DNA from: Eubacterium sp.
Lineage (GTDB): Bacteria; Bacillota; Clostridia; Lachnospirales; Lachnospiraceae
Direction of reading: 5' to 3'
Assembly: GCA_017634555.1 (NCBI GenBank)
Contig: JAGBNF010000047.1
Coordinates: forward strand, 1 to 36,597
Length of the DNA: 36,597 nucleotides
Position numbers and translations under genes: made by a program. Of the stretch, positions 6,837 through 16,006 are shown piece after piece (position 1 is the first letter of the stretch; every line of letters starts with the position of its first letter). The notes beneath the pieces were generated by a model. That model saw nothing but the letters and a program-made list of their open reading frames with translations. It ran no database searches and was not told the origin of the DNA.

Positions 6837-8492
6837 TTAGTCATCTTCCTTAGTAAGTGCACCTGCGGAAGCTACAGTTGAATCGATCATATCCTCTCTT
6901 ACGAAGGTTACAAGGTCTTCATCTGTGATATTCGTATCCTGAACGATTCTTGTTGATTGACGGTCAACGCAGCGCTCGAAGTAGTTACGAACGAGACGGG
7001 CATTAGCGAAGTTTTCTTTCTTTGCTTCTGTCATACCACGAAGGTATGTCTCTGCCATAGTCTCAGCACTAGGTGTAAGAACATAGTCATGACTTGTACA
7101 CATGTACTTGAAGATTTCCATAAGCTCGCTTGTCGTATAATCCGGGAAGTAAATGTACTTATTAAATCTTGACTTAAGACCAGGGTTAGAATTGATGAAG
7201 TCTGTCATCTCGTGTGTGTATCCTGCAACTACGACGATGAAGTCATCACGGTCATCTTCCATTCTCTTAAGGAGTGTATCAACGGCCTCCTGACCATAGT
7301 CTCCTGATTCCTTATTATGTGTAAGTGTATAAGCCTCATCGATGAAAAGAATACCACCGATAGCCTTATTGATAACATTTGTTGTCTTGATAGCTGTACC
7401 ACCGGCATAGTGGTCAACGAGTCCGGAACGGTCAACCTCTATGAACTGACCTTTACTAACGAGACCGAGCTGCTTATAGATCTTAGCAAGAAGTCTTGCG
7501 ATAGTAGTTTTACCGGTACCAGGGTTACCCGTGAATACCAGGTGGAAGGACATATCGATTCTCTTAAGTCCCTTGAGCTCACGGAGACGACGAACCTTGA
7601 TGATATTGATAAGGTGCATAACGTCTTCCTTAACCGATGAAAGTCCGGTAAGTGCCTGAAGCTCATAGATAAGTTCATCAAGACTCTTCTCAATCTCTTC
7701 CTGAGCCTTATCACCACGACGACGACCTACACGGCCCTCACCACGCTTGAATACGGCATCCTCGCCTTCCTCTTCACGCTTGAAGTTAAGGAATTCGGAA
7801 ACGTCATCGGCACGCTTCTTCATGATGTTGTAACCTGAAGTACTTACGGCCTTCTTGGTTACGAAGGTACCTGACTGCTGATCGAATGTAGAGATAGTGT
7901 CCATGTTTGCAACGGACTTATCTGTGAATTTAGCTACACCTTTATCTTTATGCGGATTCTCAGCCATTCTGAGAACGCTTGTATGTGTTGTTGTGATGAT
8001 GCCTGCACTGTTCAGAGTGGCATTCATTACACCGACATAATCTGCGATGATCTTCTTGGTCTCATCCTTTACCTTCGGGTAATTGATGAAGCCTTCACCC
8101 ATTTTTCTGAAGCAGTCTACAACATACTTTGATTTTGCAACGCTTCCGGGTCTTGAATTAACATCAGAAGCAAGGTCTGCGTTGATGAAATATGAAAGAG
8201 AGATAGGTGGCTCGTTCAGGAAACGTGGGTCGTTGCACTTCTGCTCAACGAGCTGAAGGAACTTGGTTTCTGTAAGAACCATCTTAAGGTTTGTCTCTAT
8301 ATATGCTATCTGATCCTCGAGGTTTCCGTTGTCCGGCTCATAAAGGAAACCAAGGAATACTGTCATGTCGTATCTTATGAGATCTCTGAGCGGCATTCTC
8401 GCATCAGGCGGATATAATTCGGCGTTGTTTGTTATTTCGTCAGCATATGTAATGCATTCTGAAATCATGCTTTGTAGATTTTTTATTTCCAT
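6837..8492 (-). CDS. CbxX/SpoVK-type AAA+ ATPase
   Basis: A 551-residue protein with a C-terminal AAA+ module of the CbxX/CfqX/SpoVK (also EccA) family: Walker A GNPGTGKTT near residue 320, pore-type segment DRSGLVDHYAGGTA, Walker B GILFIDEAYTL, and the sensor region PGLKSRFNKYIYFPDY. The first ~270 residues are helical, lack membrane segments and are not recognised. A short, very basic stretch (KRGEGRVGRRRGDKAQEE) links the two halves. The ATG at 8492 has AGAGGGG about 12 bases upstream, rather far but the best site. The gene stands alone between the bidirectional terminator and the divergent PAP2 gene. Family members remodel protein complexes (RuBisCO activation, spore development, type VII secretion); no such partners are nearby, so its substrate is unknown. 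Confidence 0.85.
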   Translation of the reverse strand: MEIKNLQSMISECITYADEITNNAELYPPDARMPLRDLIRYDMTVFLGFLYEPDNGNLEDQIAYIETNLKMVLTETKFLQLVEQKCNDPRFLNEPPISLSYFINADLASDVNSRPGSVAKSKYVVDCFRKMGEGFINYPKVKDETKKIIADYVGVMNATLNSAGIITTTHTSVLRMAENPHKDKGVAKFTDKSVANMDTISTFDQQSGTFVTKKAVSTSGYNIMKKRADDVSEFLNFKREEEGEDAVFKRGEGRVGRRRGDKAQEEIEKSLDELIYELQALTGLSSVKEDVMHLINIIKVRRLRELKGLKRIDMSFHLVFTGNPGTGKTTIARLLAKIYKQLGLVSKGQFIEVDRSGLVDHYAGGTAIKTTNVINKAIGGILFIDEAYTLTHNKESGDYGQEAVDTLLKRMEDDRDDFIVVVAGYTHEMTDFINSNPGLKSRFNKYIYFPDYTTSELMEIFKYMCTSHDYVLTPSAETMAETYLRGMTEAKKENFANARLVRNYFERCVDRQSTRIVQDTNITDEDLVTFVREDMIDSTVASAGALTKEDD

Positions 8493-8558
8493 AACGTGTT
8501 AAACACCCCTCTATAAAATTATTCATGCGTTATTATAACATATTTTGTGGAATAGTGA

Positions 8559-8564
8559 TATAAT
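8559..8564 (+). promoter_or_regulatory. Probable -10 box for the PAP2 gene
   Basis: TATAAT lies 56 bp before the ATG at 8620, in the short divergent gap between the AAA+ and PAP2 genes. No good -35 hexamer is present at the usual distance, so this is a single-box call. Confidence 0.4.
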
Positions 8565-8619
8565 AAAAAACAAGTTTATAGATTATGAACAAACAAATTT
8601 GTATAATAAGGTGAAATAT

Positions 8620-9597
8620 ATGGACGGCGCGACAGGAAATATATTTTTCTTCGGGTGGGAACTGAGGCTGATGGAGTGGCTGCAGAACCTGTTCGGAGAC
8701 AAACTGGGAGCGGCCATCGGATACCTGTCAATACTTGGCGAGGGAGTTTTTATAGTATTTATTGTCGGGATTTTCTACTGGGGAATCGACAAAGAAATGG
8801 GAGAATACCTCGGAAGAAATATCCTTATCGGTTCCACATGGAGCCCGATGATCAAAAATGTATTTCTTAGAAGAAGACCGTATTTTGATGATCCCAAACT
8901 GAAAATTCTAAGAATTATAGATAAAGACGGAGATATTTACGATACGGTATCACAGGGATTCTCTTTCCCGAGTTCTCATTCAACTGCATCGGTGACAATG
9001 TACGGTGCGCTTCCTTTGTATAAAGGCAGCACAGCTTCAAGATATGATAAACTGAAGAAGATTTTTATAATCGCGGCATTTTCATTTCCTGTTATGGTCG
9101 GATTTTCCAGAGTGATAGTGGGAGCACATTATCCAACGGATGTTTTGGCCGGATGGACGCTAGGAACATTTGTTATACTTTTAATTCCGCGGATTTATGA
9201 TAGAATAGGAAATGATTTTATTTTTGCGGCGATAATTATTGCGGTATCATTGCCCGGTTTTTTCTTTTGCAGGAGCAATGATTATTTTACGTGTCTGGGA
9301 CTTTTGGTAGGATTTCTGATTTCAACCGCACTGGAGAGAAAATATGTGCAATTTGAGAATACCTCAAGAATTTCAGTTATAATATTACGCATCGTATTCG
9401 GAATGGGAATATTCCTGGCACTTCAGGTCCTACTGAAGATGCCTTTCTCAAAGGAATTTCTTGAAACCGGATCATTAGGAAGTCATTTTGTAAGATTCAT
9501 GAGATATGCTATAATTGCATTTGTGGTTTTTTTCATATATCCTATGTTTTTCGACATGAGTCGCATAAAGAACCATTTTAATAAGAAGATGAGATAA
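8620..9597 (+). CDS. PAP2-family membrane phosphatase
   Basis: A 325-residue integral membrane protein with the three phosphatidic acid phosphatase type 2 signatures: KNVFLRRRP (KX6RP), PSSHS and SRVIVGAHYPTDV, holding the catalytic histidines and arginines. Several hydrophobic segments follow, and the length exceeds that of minimal PAP2 enzymes because of a C-terminal membrane region. Members dephosphorylate lipid phosphates such as phosphatidic acid or undecaprenyl pyrophosphate. I chose the ATG at 8620, with AAGGTG about seven bases upstream. A longer frame opening with TTG at 8545 overlaps a TATAAT at 8559-8564 and has no ribosome binding site. glnN follows 25 bp downstream and may be co-transcribed. 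Confidence 0.88.
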   Translation: MDGATGNIFFFGWELRLMEWLQNLFGDKLGAAIGYLSILGEGVFIVFIVGIFYWGIDKEMGEYLGRNILIGSTWSPMIKNVFLRRRPYFDDPKLKILRIIDKDGDIYDTVSQGFSFPSSHSTASVTMYGALPLYKGSTASRYDKLKKIFIIAAFSFPVMVGFSRVIVGAHYPTDVLAGWTLGTFVILLIPRIYDRIGNDFIFAAIIIAVSLPGFFFCRSNDYFTCLGLLVGFLISTALERKYVQFENTSRISVIILRIVFGMGIFLALQVLLKMPFSKEFLETGSLGSHFVRFMRYAIIAFVVFFIYPMFFDMSRIKNHFNKKMR

Positions 9598-9622
9598 TTA
9601 AATTGAAGGGAGACAACCGATC

Positions 9623-11719
9623 ATGACAGAACAGATTCCTGAACTTTTCGGAAGCCTTGTTTTTGATGACAGAGTAATGAAGGAGCGTCTTTCAGCTGAG
9701 GTTTACAACTCACTGAAGAAGACAATCGATGAAAATGTGAGGCTGGACGATGATGTGGCAGATGCAGTTGCCCAGGAAATGAAGAAATGGGCAATTGAAA
9801 AGGGAGCCACACATTTCACACACTGGTTCCAGCCGCTTACAGGTGTGACAGCCGAGAAGCATGACAGTTTTATTGAGCCGTCGGGTGATGGCGGAGTAAT
9901 AATGGAGTTTTCGGGCAAGGAGCTTATAAAGGGTGAGCCGGATGCTTCATCATTTCCATCAGGTGGCCTCAGGGCTACATTTGAGGCAAGAGGCTATACA
10001 GCATGGGATCCGACTTCATATGCATTTATTAAGGATAATACTCTGTGCATCCCGACTGCGTTCTGTTCATATTCGGGAGAGGCTCTTGATAAGAAGACAC
10101 CGCTTCTCAGATCTATGCAGGCTATCAACCGTCAGGCTAAGAGAATCCTGAAGCTTTTCGGTACAGAAGTTAAATATGTAAGAACAAGTGTAGGTCCGGA
10201 GCAGGAATATTTCCTTATTGATAAGGAAGTGTTTGAGAAGCGTCGTGATCTCGTATATACAGGAAGAACTCTTTTCGGTGCTATGCCTCCGAAGGGACAG
10301 GAAATGGATGATCACTATTTCGGAGTGATCAAGCCTCGCGTAAAGGAATATATGGAGGATCTTAACGAGGAGCTCTGGAAGCTTGGAATCCTTGCTAAGA
10401 CTGAGCATAATGAGGTTGCTCCGGCACAGCATGAGCTCGCACCTATTTATTCCACAACAAATGTAGCAACAGACAGCAATCAGCTTACGATGGAGATTAT
10501 GCAGAAGGTGGCAAGACGTCACGGAATGATCTGCCTGCTTCATGAGAAGCCGTTTGCAGGAGTTAACGGTTCAGGTAAGCATAATAACTGGTCAATGGCA
10601 ACAGATACAGGAGTAAACCTTTTTTCACCGGGGGAGACTCCTTATGAGAACGCACAGTTCCTTTTATTCCTCTGCGCCGTAATTCAGGCCGTGGACGATT
10701 ATCAGGATCTTCTCAGGCTTTCTGTTGCAACAGCAGGAAACGATCTCAGACTTGGTGGAGATGAGGCGCCTCCAGCAATTATTTCAGTATTCCTCGGCGA
10801 TGAGCTTACAGCAATCCTTGATGCGATTAAGGATGATAAGCCATACGAAGGAAAAGAAAAGGTTCAGATGAAGCTCGGAGTACATTCACTTCCTAGATTC
10901 TCGAGAGATACAACAGATCGTAACAGAACATCACCGTTCGCATTTACAGGAAATAAGTTCGAGTTCAGATCGCTCGGTTCATCTAACAGTATTGCATGCA
11001 GCAATATCATGTTAAATGCAGCAGTCGCCGAAAGCCTCCGTCAGTATGCGGATGAGCTTGAGAAGGCTGAGGATTTCGAGACAGAACTGCATGAACTCAT
11101 TAAGAGAGTTATTAAGAAGCATGAAAGAATCCTCTTCAACGGTAACGGATACGGAGAAGAGTGGGTTAAGGAAGCAACAGAAGTCAGAGGCCTGTCAAAT
11201 CTTAAGACAACAGCAGATGCTATGCCGCATCTTCTGGATCAGAAGAACATGGATATGCTTATGGCTCATAAGATATTTACAGCAGCAGAGATTTATTCAA
11301 GATGCGACATCATGCTTGAGAACTACTGCAAGACAGTAAATATCGAAGCACTTACTATGGTAGATATGGTAAGAAAGAATTATCTTCCGGCTATAGAAAG
11401 ATATCTTCACAGACTTGCTGATACAACAAGTCTCATGAAGTCTGTAAACAGTGAAGTTAAGTGCAATTATGAGATTTCAACTATGACGAAGCTGTCAGAG
11501 CTTACAGATCTTATATTTGATACCACGCTGTGTCTGGAGGATAAGATCAAGCAGATCAAGGTATTTGAGAGCTTTATAGCAAGAGCTGCATTTATTCGTG
11601 ATGAGCTCATCCCGTGCATGGATCAGCTCAGAAAATATGTTGATGAAGCTGAGATGCTGACAAGCCAGCGTGACTGGCCATTCCCAAGCTACGGACAGAT
11701 TTTGTTTAGTGTGTATTAA
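9623..11719 (+). CDS. glnN: Glutamine synthetase type III
   Basis: A 698-residue GSIII enzyme, which makes glutamine from glutamate, ammonia and ATP. The length (~700 versus ~450 for GSI) and motifs such as [40 protein letters not shown] and [15 protein letters not shown] identify the class. GAAGGGAG (9605-9612) stands ten bases before the ATG. It is complete, with no internal lesion seen. GSIII is common in Bacteroidetes and in Clostridia such as Butyrivibrio. No PII or amt gene is adjacent, and no glutamine or nitrogen riboswitch is visible upstream; the short 25-bp gap suggests read-through from the PAP2 promoter or a promoter inside that gene. A strongly folded intergenic element follows 14 bp after the stop. 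Confidence 0.96.
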   Translation: MTEQIPELFGSLVFDDRVMKERLSAEVYNSLKKTIDENVRLDDDVADAVAQEMKKWAIEKGATHFTHWFQPLTGVTAEKHDSFIEPSGDGGVIMEFSGKELIKGEPDASSFPSGGLRATFEARGYTAWDPTSYAFIKDNTLCIPTAFCSYSGEALDKKTPLLRSMQAINRQAKRILKLFGTEVKYVRTSVGPEQEYFLIDKEVFEKRRDLVYTGRTLFGAMPPKGQEMDDHYFGVIKPRVKEYMEDLNEELWKLGILAKTEHNEVAPAQHELAPIYSTTNVATDSNQLTMEIMQKVARRHGMICLLHEKPFAGVNGSGKHNNWSMATDTGVNLFSPGETPYENAQFLLFLCAVIQAVDDYQDLLRLSVATAGNDLRLGGDEAPPAIISVFLGDELTAILDAIKDDKPYEGKEKVQMKLGVHSLPRFSRDTTDRNRTSPFAFTGNKFEFRSLGSSNSIACSNIMLNAAVAESLRQYADELEKAEDFETELHELIKRVIKKHERILFNGNGYGEEWVKEATEVRGLSNLKTTADAMPHLLDQKNMDMLMAHKIFTAAEIYSRCDIMLENYCKTVNIEALTMVDMVRKNYLPAIERYLHRLADTTSLMKSVNSEVKCNYEISTMTKLSELTDLIFDTTLCLEDKIKQIKVFESFIARAAFIRDELIPCMDQLRKYVDEAEMLTSQRDWPFPSYGQILFSVY

Positions 11720-11733
11720 GATGATAATTGTTG

Positions 11734-11909
11734 TGGCAGATAATGGTAATTACAGAACGGACGTGAAAATTTATTTTCTAAGTTAGTTCTGTAATTATCA
11801 TTAACCCTGCGAAGCAGGGTCACATAAATATCATGAAATAATGCGCCTCCGTAGGAGGCAGCTAGGTGCGAAGCACCGGCATTATGAATGGTATTTATGT
11901 GATCTGCCA
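11734..11909. ncRNA. Folded four-way-junction element (structured RNA or palindromic mobile element)
   Basis: A closing 8-bp stem (11734-11741 TGGCAGAT with 11902-11909 ATCTGCCA) encloses three arms with almost no unpaired bases at the junction. Arm 1: 11742-11758 with 11786-11802, 17 bp with one G-T wobble, and a 27-base loop that itself contains GAAAA-TTTA-TTTTC. Arm 2: 11804-11820, 7 bp around a GAA loop. Arm 3: 11821-11830 with 11892-11901 (10 bp), extended by further pairs and 11838-11844 with 11879-11885, ending in two hairpins, 11845-11859 (GTA loop) and 11865-11877 (GAA loop). No convincing ORF or T-tract is present. The wobble pair favours a plus-strand RNA slightly. I do not recognise a named RNA family. 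A MITE or REP-like DNA element is the main alternative. The type label is provisional. Confidence 0.6.
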
Positions 11910-11971
11910 AATAGTATATGAATCCCATCCATCAGCCGCACTGTGTTAATTGAATAAGGAGAGCACCGCGT

Positions 11972-13891
11972 ATGCCTTTTGATATACATTTCGAGGTTAC
12001 GGCGTCCCTCTTTCTGATCCTGTTGCTGGTAATATCATCAACAAGAAAAAGGCTGGAGGGATTCTTATATAAGACCTTCAGATTCTATACCATTATATGT
12101 CTTATAAATAATGTGGTTGATATTGCGGCTACTTATATGCTGTACTATTACAACCTCTTTCCGAGATGGCTTCATTGGGGTGCAAACGGATACTTCTTCG
12201 TGATGCAGTTTATCATTCCGACTATCTTCCTGTCATATGTATATGGAAAGATAAGTAAATATACCGATAGAAGGAGAAGGTGGTTTGTTGCCATGTTCAT
12301 TCCTGCGCTTATCGGTGTGATGATGACGCTTTCTTCATATGTGACACACCTGATATTCTATCTGGATGATACGGGTTATCATCCGGGACCTCTTCACGGG
12401 TATCTGTATTTTAATTCGGCTGCTTACGCTGTGATATCCCTTATTTTCGCAATTGTCTGGAAAAACGAGCTGGAGCGTGAATTCATTCATCTTGTTATGA
12501 TGATCGCATCGAGTGCTCTGCCGGTTCTTCTCCAGATGGTATTCCCACATTATCTTCTTGCAGGTGTGGGAACTGCACTTTGTATATATGTAATGTATCT
12601 TACTTCGGAGAATCAGTACGACTTTTTCGACCAGATTACCGGAGCTTATAACAAGGATGCATTTATATATGAGCTCGATGAGCTCTATAAGCATGCCGTA
12701 AATGTGAATATCTATGTCATTGCACTGGATAAGTTTAAGACCATAAACGAAATTTACGGAATGGACGGCGGAAATGTGCTACTGAAGATGCTTGCAAAAC
12801 GTCTTCAGGCAGAGTTCGGAGATACTCATGTGTTCCGCTACAATGGTGATATATTTGCGGTTACCACCGATGGTGACAGTGATAAGCTGAATAACCGTGA
12901 TATTATAAATCATATTTTCAGAACGCCTTTTGACTATAACGGTCTGGACGTTTTTTTATCCGCGTGTGTATGTCTTGTACATAGCGGAAATCATACTTCG
13001 AAGCGTATATTTTCCGCAATCGAATACGGTGTGGCCGCTGCAAAGGCAAAGGGCAGAGGACACTATATAGAAGTGGAAAGAAAAGCTGTTGATACTCTGG
13101 AGAGAAAGGCTGCAATAGAGAAGGCATTAGCAGACAGAATAGAACATAGAAGCTTCGAGGTGAATTATCAACCGATAGTTGACGCAAAGAGCATGAGAGT
13201 AGTTTCACTTGAAGCACTTGCCAGACTTGAGGTGCCGGGCTACGGATATGTATCACCGGATGAATTTATAGGGATTGCCGAGAGGGATGGAACTATCATT
13301 CAGCTCGGAAAGCTTGTTATAGAAGAAGTATGTAAATTCATAAACGAAGAGAACCTTATCGAGAAGGGTATACAGTATGTAGAGCTGAATCTTTCCGTGG
13401 TTCAATGTATGAGAGAAAGGCTGTACAAGGATATCTTCGGAATCCTTGAGAGCTACGGTATTCCTCCGAAGATGATCAATCTTGAGATAACCGAAGCTTC
13501 TGCAGCTTATTCCGGAGACAGACTTATCAGAAATATGGCAAGGCTCTCCATGAAGGGCATCACATTTTCTCTTGATGAGTATGGTTCGGGAAAATCGAAT
13601 ATAAGCTATCTGATCGATATGCCTTTCAGTATCGTGAAGATAGATAAATCAATGATCTGGAAAGCCATGAAAAAGGCGGATGCCAGAGCTGTCCTTGGAA
13701 ATGTGATAAAAACCTTCAAGGATATTAATAAACTTATTGTTGCTGAGGGAATAGAAAACCGGGAAATGGCCGATCTGGTCACAGAGCTCGGAGCTGATTA
13801 TATTCAGGGATATTACTATTCACAACCGGTTAAAAAAGAAAGTATACCGGAGCTCCTGGGAAAGATAAACAGGGAGGTGGCACATGAGTAA
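11972..13891 (+). CDS. Membrane GGDEF-EAL protein, probable c-di-GMP phosphodiesterase
   Basis: A 639-residue protein. About the first 210 residues contain roughly seven hydrophobic segments, a sensor-like membrane domain. A GGDEF domain follows (~215-370) whose signature has decayed to NGDIF near residue 291, so cyclase activity is unlikely. The EAL domain (~385-635) keeps EAL (SLEALARL, ~412), the Asn in ELNLS, the Glu in LEITEAS, the Lys in VKIDKS, AEGIEN and QGYYYSQPV, but the usual DDFGTG reads DEYGSG, a Glu in place of a metal-binding Asp. Activity may be reduced or purely c-di-GMP-sensing. GGAGAG precedes the ATG. The stop overlaps the start of the HAMP-only gene, so the two proteins probably work together. 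Confidence 0.9.
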   Translation: MPFDIHFEVTASLFLILLLVISSTRKRLEGFLYKTFRFYTIICLINNVVDIAATYMLYYYNLFPRWLHWGANGYFFVMQFIIPTIFLSYVYGKISKYTDRRRRWFVAMFIPALIGVMMTLSSYVTHLIFYLDDTGYHPGPLHGYLYFNSAAYAVISLIFAIVWKNELEREFIHLVMMIASSALPVLLQMVFPHYLLAGVGTALCIYVMYLTSENQYDFFDQITGAYNKDAFIYELDELYKHAVNVNIYVIALDKFKTINEIYGMDGGNVLLKMLAKRLQAEFGDTHVFRYNGDIFAVTTDGDSDKLNNRDIINHIFRTPFDYNGLDVFLSACVCLVHSGNHTSKRIFSAIEYGVAAAKAKGRGHYIEVERKAVDTLERKAAIEKALADRIEHRSFEVNYQPIVDAKSMRVVSLEALARLEVPGYGYVSPDEFIGIAERDGTIIQLGKLVIEEVCKFINEENLIEKGIQYVELNLSVVQCMRERLYKDIFGILESYGIPPKMINLEITEASAAYSGDRLIRNMARLSMKGITFSLDEYGSGKSNISYLIDMPFSIVKIDKSMIWKAMKKADARAVLGNVIKTFKDINKLIVAEGIENREMADLVTELGADYIQGYYYSQPVKKESIPELLGKINREVAHE

Positions 13892-14543
13892 AAAGAACAA
13901 TTTCAGATTTCTGCTTCTGGTCTATATATGTCTCGTTATACTTATTATTCTTATAGGAATAATGGGAATACTCGGGGTCAGAAGAGTTTACTTCAATCCT
14001 GAGGATTACAATCTGATATTCTATTCGAGCATTGCTGCGGTCATTTTATGCTCCATCGGTACGATAATCATAGTAATATATATGAACAGATATATCGACA
14101 GGAAGCTGAAGGGACTCAGAAGCTTTGCTGAGAAAATGTCGGAATACGACCTTACAGAGGAAGTGGACGGCTCGGGAAGCGATGCCTTCGGAAAGACTAT
14201 TAATGCAATAAATGAAGCAAGATTTAAACTGCACGATACTATGGAACAGCTCAAGGCTGATGCTGAGAACATCAGTGAATCGAGCAGTGATTCCTCCGAT
14301 GCAATACAGAAGGCTTATGAGCAGATAGAGGATTTAAATCTGAAAGTAATACACTGTATCGATCTGATCGGTGAAGATTACATAGGTAATCGTAAGGTAT
14401 GGAAGCTTAAGAATATGCTGGAGGATACTGCAAAGGAACTTGCGGATACAGCCCAGTACCTTAAGCAGATAGCGGTTACTGCGGATTACCAGCATGAGAT
14501 TTCGGACAGATACTATAAACAGCTGGACAGATTTATATTATAA
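13884..14543 (+). CDS. HAMP-like membrane protein without an output domain
   Basis: A 219-residue protein with two hydrophobic segments (about residues 8-32 and 47-68), a HAMP-like linker (RYIDRKLKGLRSFAEKMSEYDLTEEV) and a mostly helical, coiled-coil-like C-terminus. It resembles a chemoreceptor or sensor kinase cut short after HAMP: no kinase, GGDEF, EAL or methyl-accepting hairpin tip is seen. The ATG at 13884 lies within the last codons of the GGDEF-EAL gene, with GGGAGG about eight bases upstream, so translation is coupled. The likely role is a membrane partner that passes a signal to the EAL protein; that is inference. No promoter or terminator separates it from the potassium transporter gene 47 bp downstream. 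Confidence 0.7.
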   Translation: MSKKNNFRFLLLVYICLVILIILIGIMGILGVRRVYFNPEDYNLIFYSSIAAVILCSIGTIIIVIYMNRYIDRKLKGLRSFAEKMSEYDLTEEVDGSGSDAFGKTINAINEARFKLHDTMEQLKADAENISESSSDSSDAIQKAYEQIEDLNLKVIHCIDLIGEDYIGNRKVWKLKNMLEDTAKELADTAQYLKQIAVTADYQHEISDRYYKQLDRFIL

Positions 14544-14590
14544 GGTAACAGGGGAAGGGTTGCTGATATCAGTGACTTAGAGGAAAAATT

Positions 14591-15973
14591 TTGGAAAAAG
14601 AATTCAGTAAAAAGAAGAGCAGGCTTACGTCTGCTCAGATAATACCGCTCAGTTTTTTTGGTGCTATCGTGATCGGAACAATTCTGCTTCTGCTGCCGAT
14701 ATCAACGGCGGAAGGAGAATCCACCGGTTTTCTTACAGCACTTTTTACATCAACCACATCCTTATGTGTTACGGGACTCGTAGTCGTTGACACATATCTT
14801 CATTGGTCACTTTTCGGAAAAATAGTAATTCTTATCATGATTCAGCTCGGAGGTCTCGGAATCATTGCAGTTACCTCTATCCTGATGCTGGTCATTCATA
14901 AAAAGTTTTCACTCAGTCAATATGTTATGATCCACGATGCCTTTAATCTGGATTCCATGGAAGGACTCCTCAGCTTCCTTACAAGAGTATTCAAGGGTAC
15001 TTTCATTGTCGAAGGAATAGGCGCGCTGGTATATATGATCACATTTATCCCGAAGTACGGTGTAGCAAACGGTATATGGTATGCTGTATTTACATCTATT
15101 TCGGCATTCTGTAATGCGGGAATCGATATTCTCGGACCGGACAGCCTCATATCCTATAATGGAAATGTGCTGGTGCTCATCAATACAATGTTCCTCATTG
15201 TAATGGGCGGTCTCGGATATGTAGTATGGTTCGATATAGCAAGAGGCGCAAAATCAAAGGTTAAGAATAAGTATTCCTTCAAACTTATGATCAAGCGCTT
15301 CAGCGAGCATACAAAGCTGGTTCTCAGTCTTACAGGGGTGCTGATCCTTTCGGGTGCGATCATTGTATTTATCATGGAATATAATAATCCTGACACTATA
15401 GGAAATATGTCCTTAGGCGGTAAGATACTCAACAGTATCTTCCAGTCCGTAACCTTTAGAACGGCAGGCTTTGCAGCAGTGCCTCAGCAGTCGCTTACGG
15501 ATGGTACCGCAACGCTCGGACTTCTCTATATGTTTATTGGCGGTTCTCCTGTGGGTACAGCGGGTGGTGTTAAGACAGTAACACTGTTCTTTGTTATCCT
15601 GAACGGAGTATCCTTCATAAGAAACAGGAAGGAAGTTGTAATCTTTAAGAGGAAGGTTTCAAATGAAATGATGCAGAAGGCAGCTGCCATCGTTATGGTC
15701 AGCTTCTTTATCACATTTGTCTTTCTGCTTCTCCTTCTGTTAACAAATGATGTAGGAGTTATGGACGCATCCTATGAGATATTCAGTGCGACTGCGACTG
15801 TAGGTCTTTCAAGAGCACTTACTCCGCTGCTGAATCCATTTGGCAAAATCATCATCATTATATCGATGTATCTCGGAAGAATAGGTCCGATCTCGATGGC
15901 TCTTTTCTTTAACTATAAGGGAATGGAAAGAAACAGTATCAGTTATGCGGAAGGCAGATATTTTGTAGGATAA
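14591..15973 (+). CDS. ktrB: Ktr/Trk potassium uptake channel subunit
   Basis: A 460-residue membrane protein of the TrkH/KtrB superfamily with four pore-loop repeats: TTSLCVTGLVVVDT, SAFCNAGIDI, TFRTAGFAAV and ATVGLSRALTP, each contributing a selectivity-filter glycine. The length fits KtrB better than TrkH. It imports K+ (often with Na+) under control of the nucleotide-binding KtrA encoded next. The start is TTG at 14591 with AGAGGA seven bases upstream; no in-frame ATG with a ribosome site precedes the first pore region. A small basic N-terminal tail (KKKSRLTSAQ) fits a cytoplasmic start. No riboswitch of the ydaO/c-di-AMP class is visible in the short upstream gap. Confidence 0.93.
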   Translation: MEKEFSKKKSRLTSAQIIPLSFFGAIVIGTILLLLPISTAEGESTGFLTALFTSTTSLCVTGLVVVDTYLHWSLFGKIVILIMIQLGGLGIIAVTSILMLVIHKKFSLSQYVMIHDAFNLDSMEGLLSFLTRVFKGTFIVEGIGALVYMITFIPKYGVANGIWYAVFTSISAFCNAGIDILGPDSLISYNGNVLVLINTMFLIVMGGLGYVVWFDIARGAKSKVKNKYSFKLMIKRFSEHTKLVLSLTGVLILSGAIIVFIMEYNNPDTIGNMSLGGKILNSIFQSVTFRTAGFAAVPQQSLTDGTATLGLLYMFIGGSPVGTAGGVKTVTLFFVILNGVSFIRNRKEVVIFKRKVSNEMMQKAAAIVMVSFFITFVFLLLLLLTNDVGVMDASYEIFSATATVGLSRALTPLLNPFGKIIIIISMYLGRIGPISMALFFNYKGMERNSISYAEGRYFVG

Positions 15974-16006
15974 TGATCAGTAAAAAGATAGATGAAAGGA
16001 TAAAAA

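Noticed and set aside
8545-8619. Upstream TTG start for the PAP2 protein
   Set aside because: It overlaps a TATAAT box and lacks a ribosome binding site; the ATG at 8620 has AAGGTG at proper spacing.
10067-10543. 158-residue minus-strand ORF inside glnN
   Set aside because: Opposite-strand shadow with no recognisable domain.
11716-11928. 70-residue minus-strand ORF
   Set aside because: It spans the folded element at 11734-11909; the sequence constraint there is base pairing, not coding.
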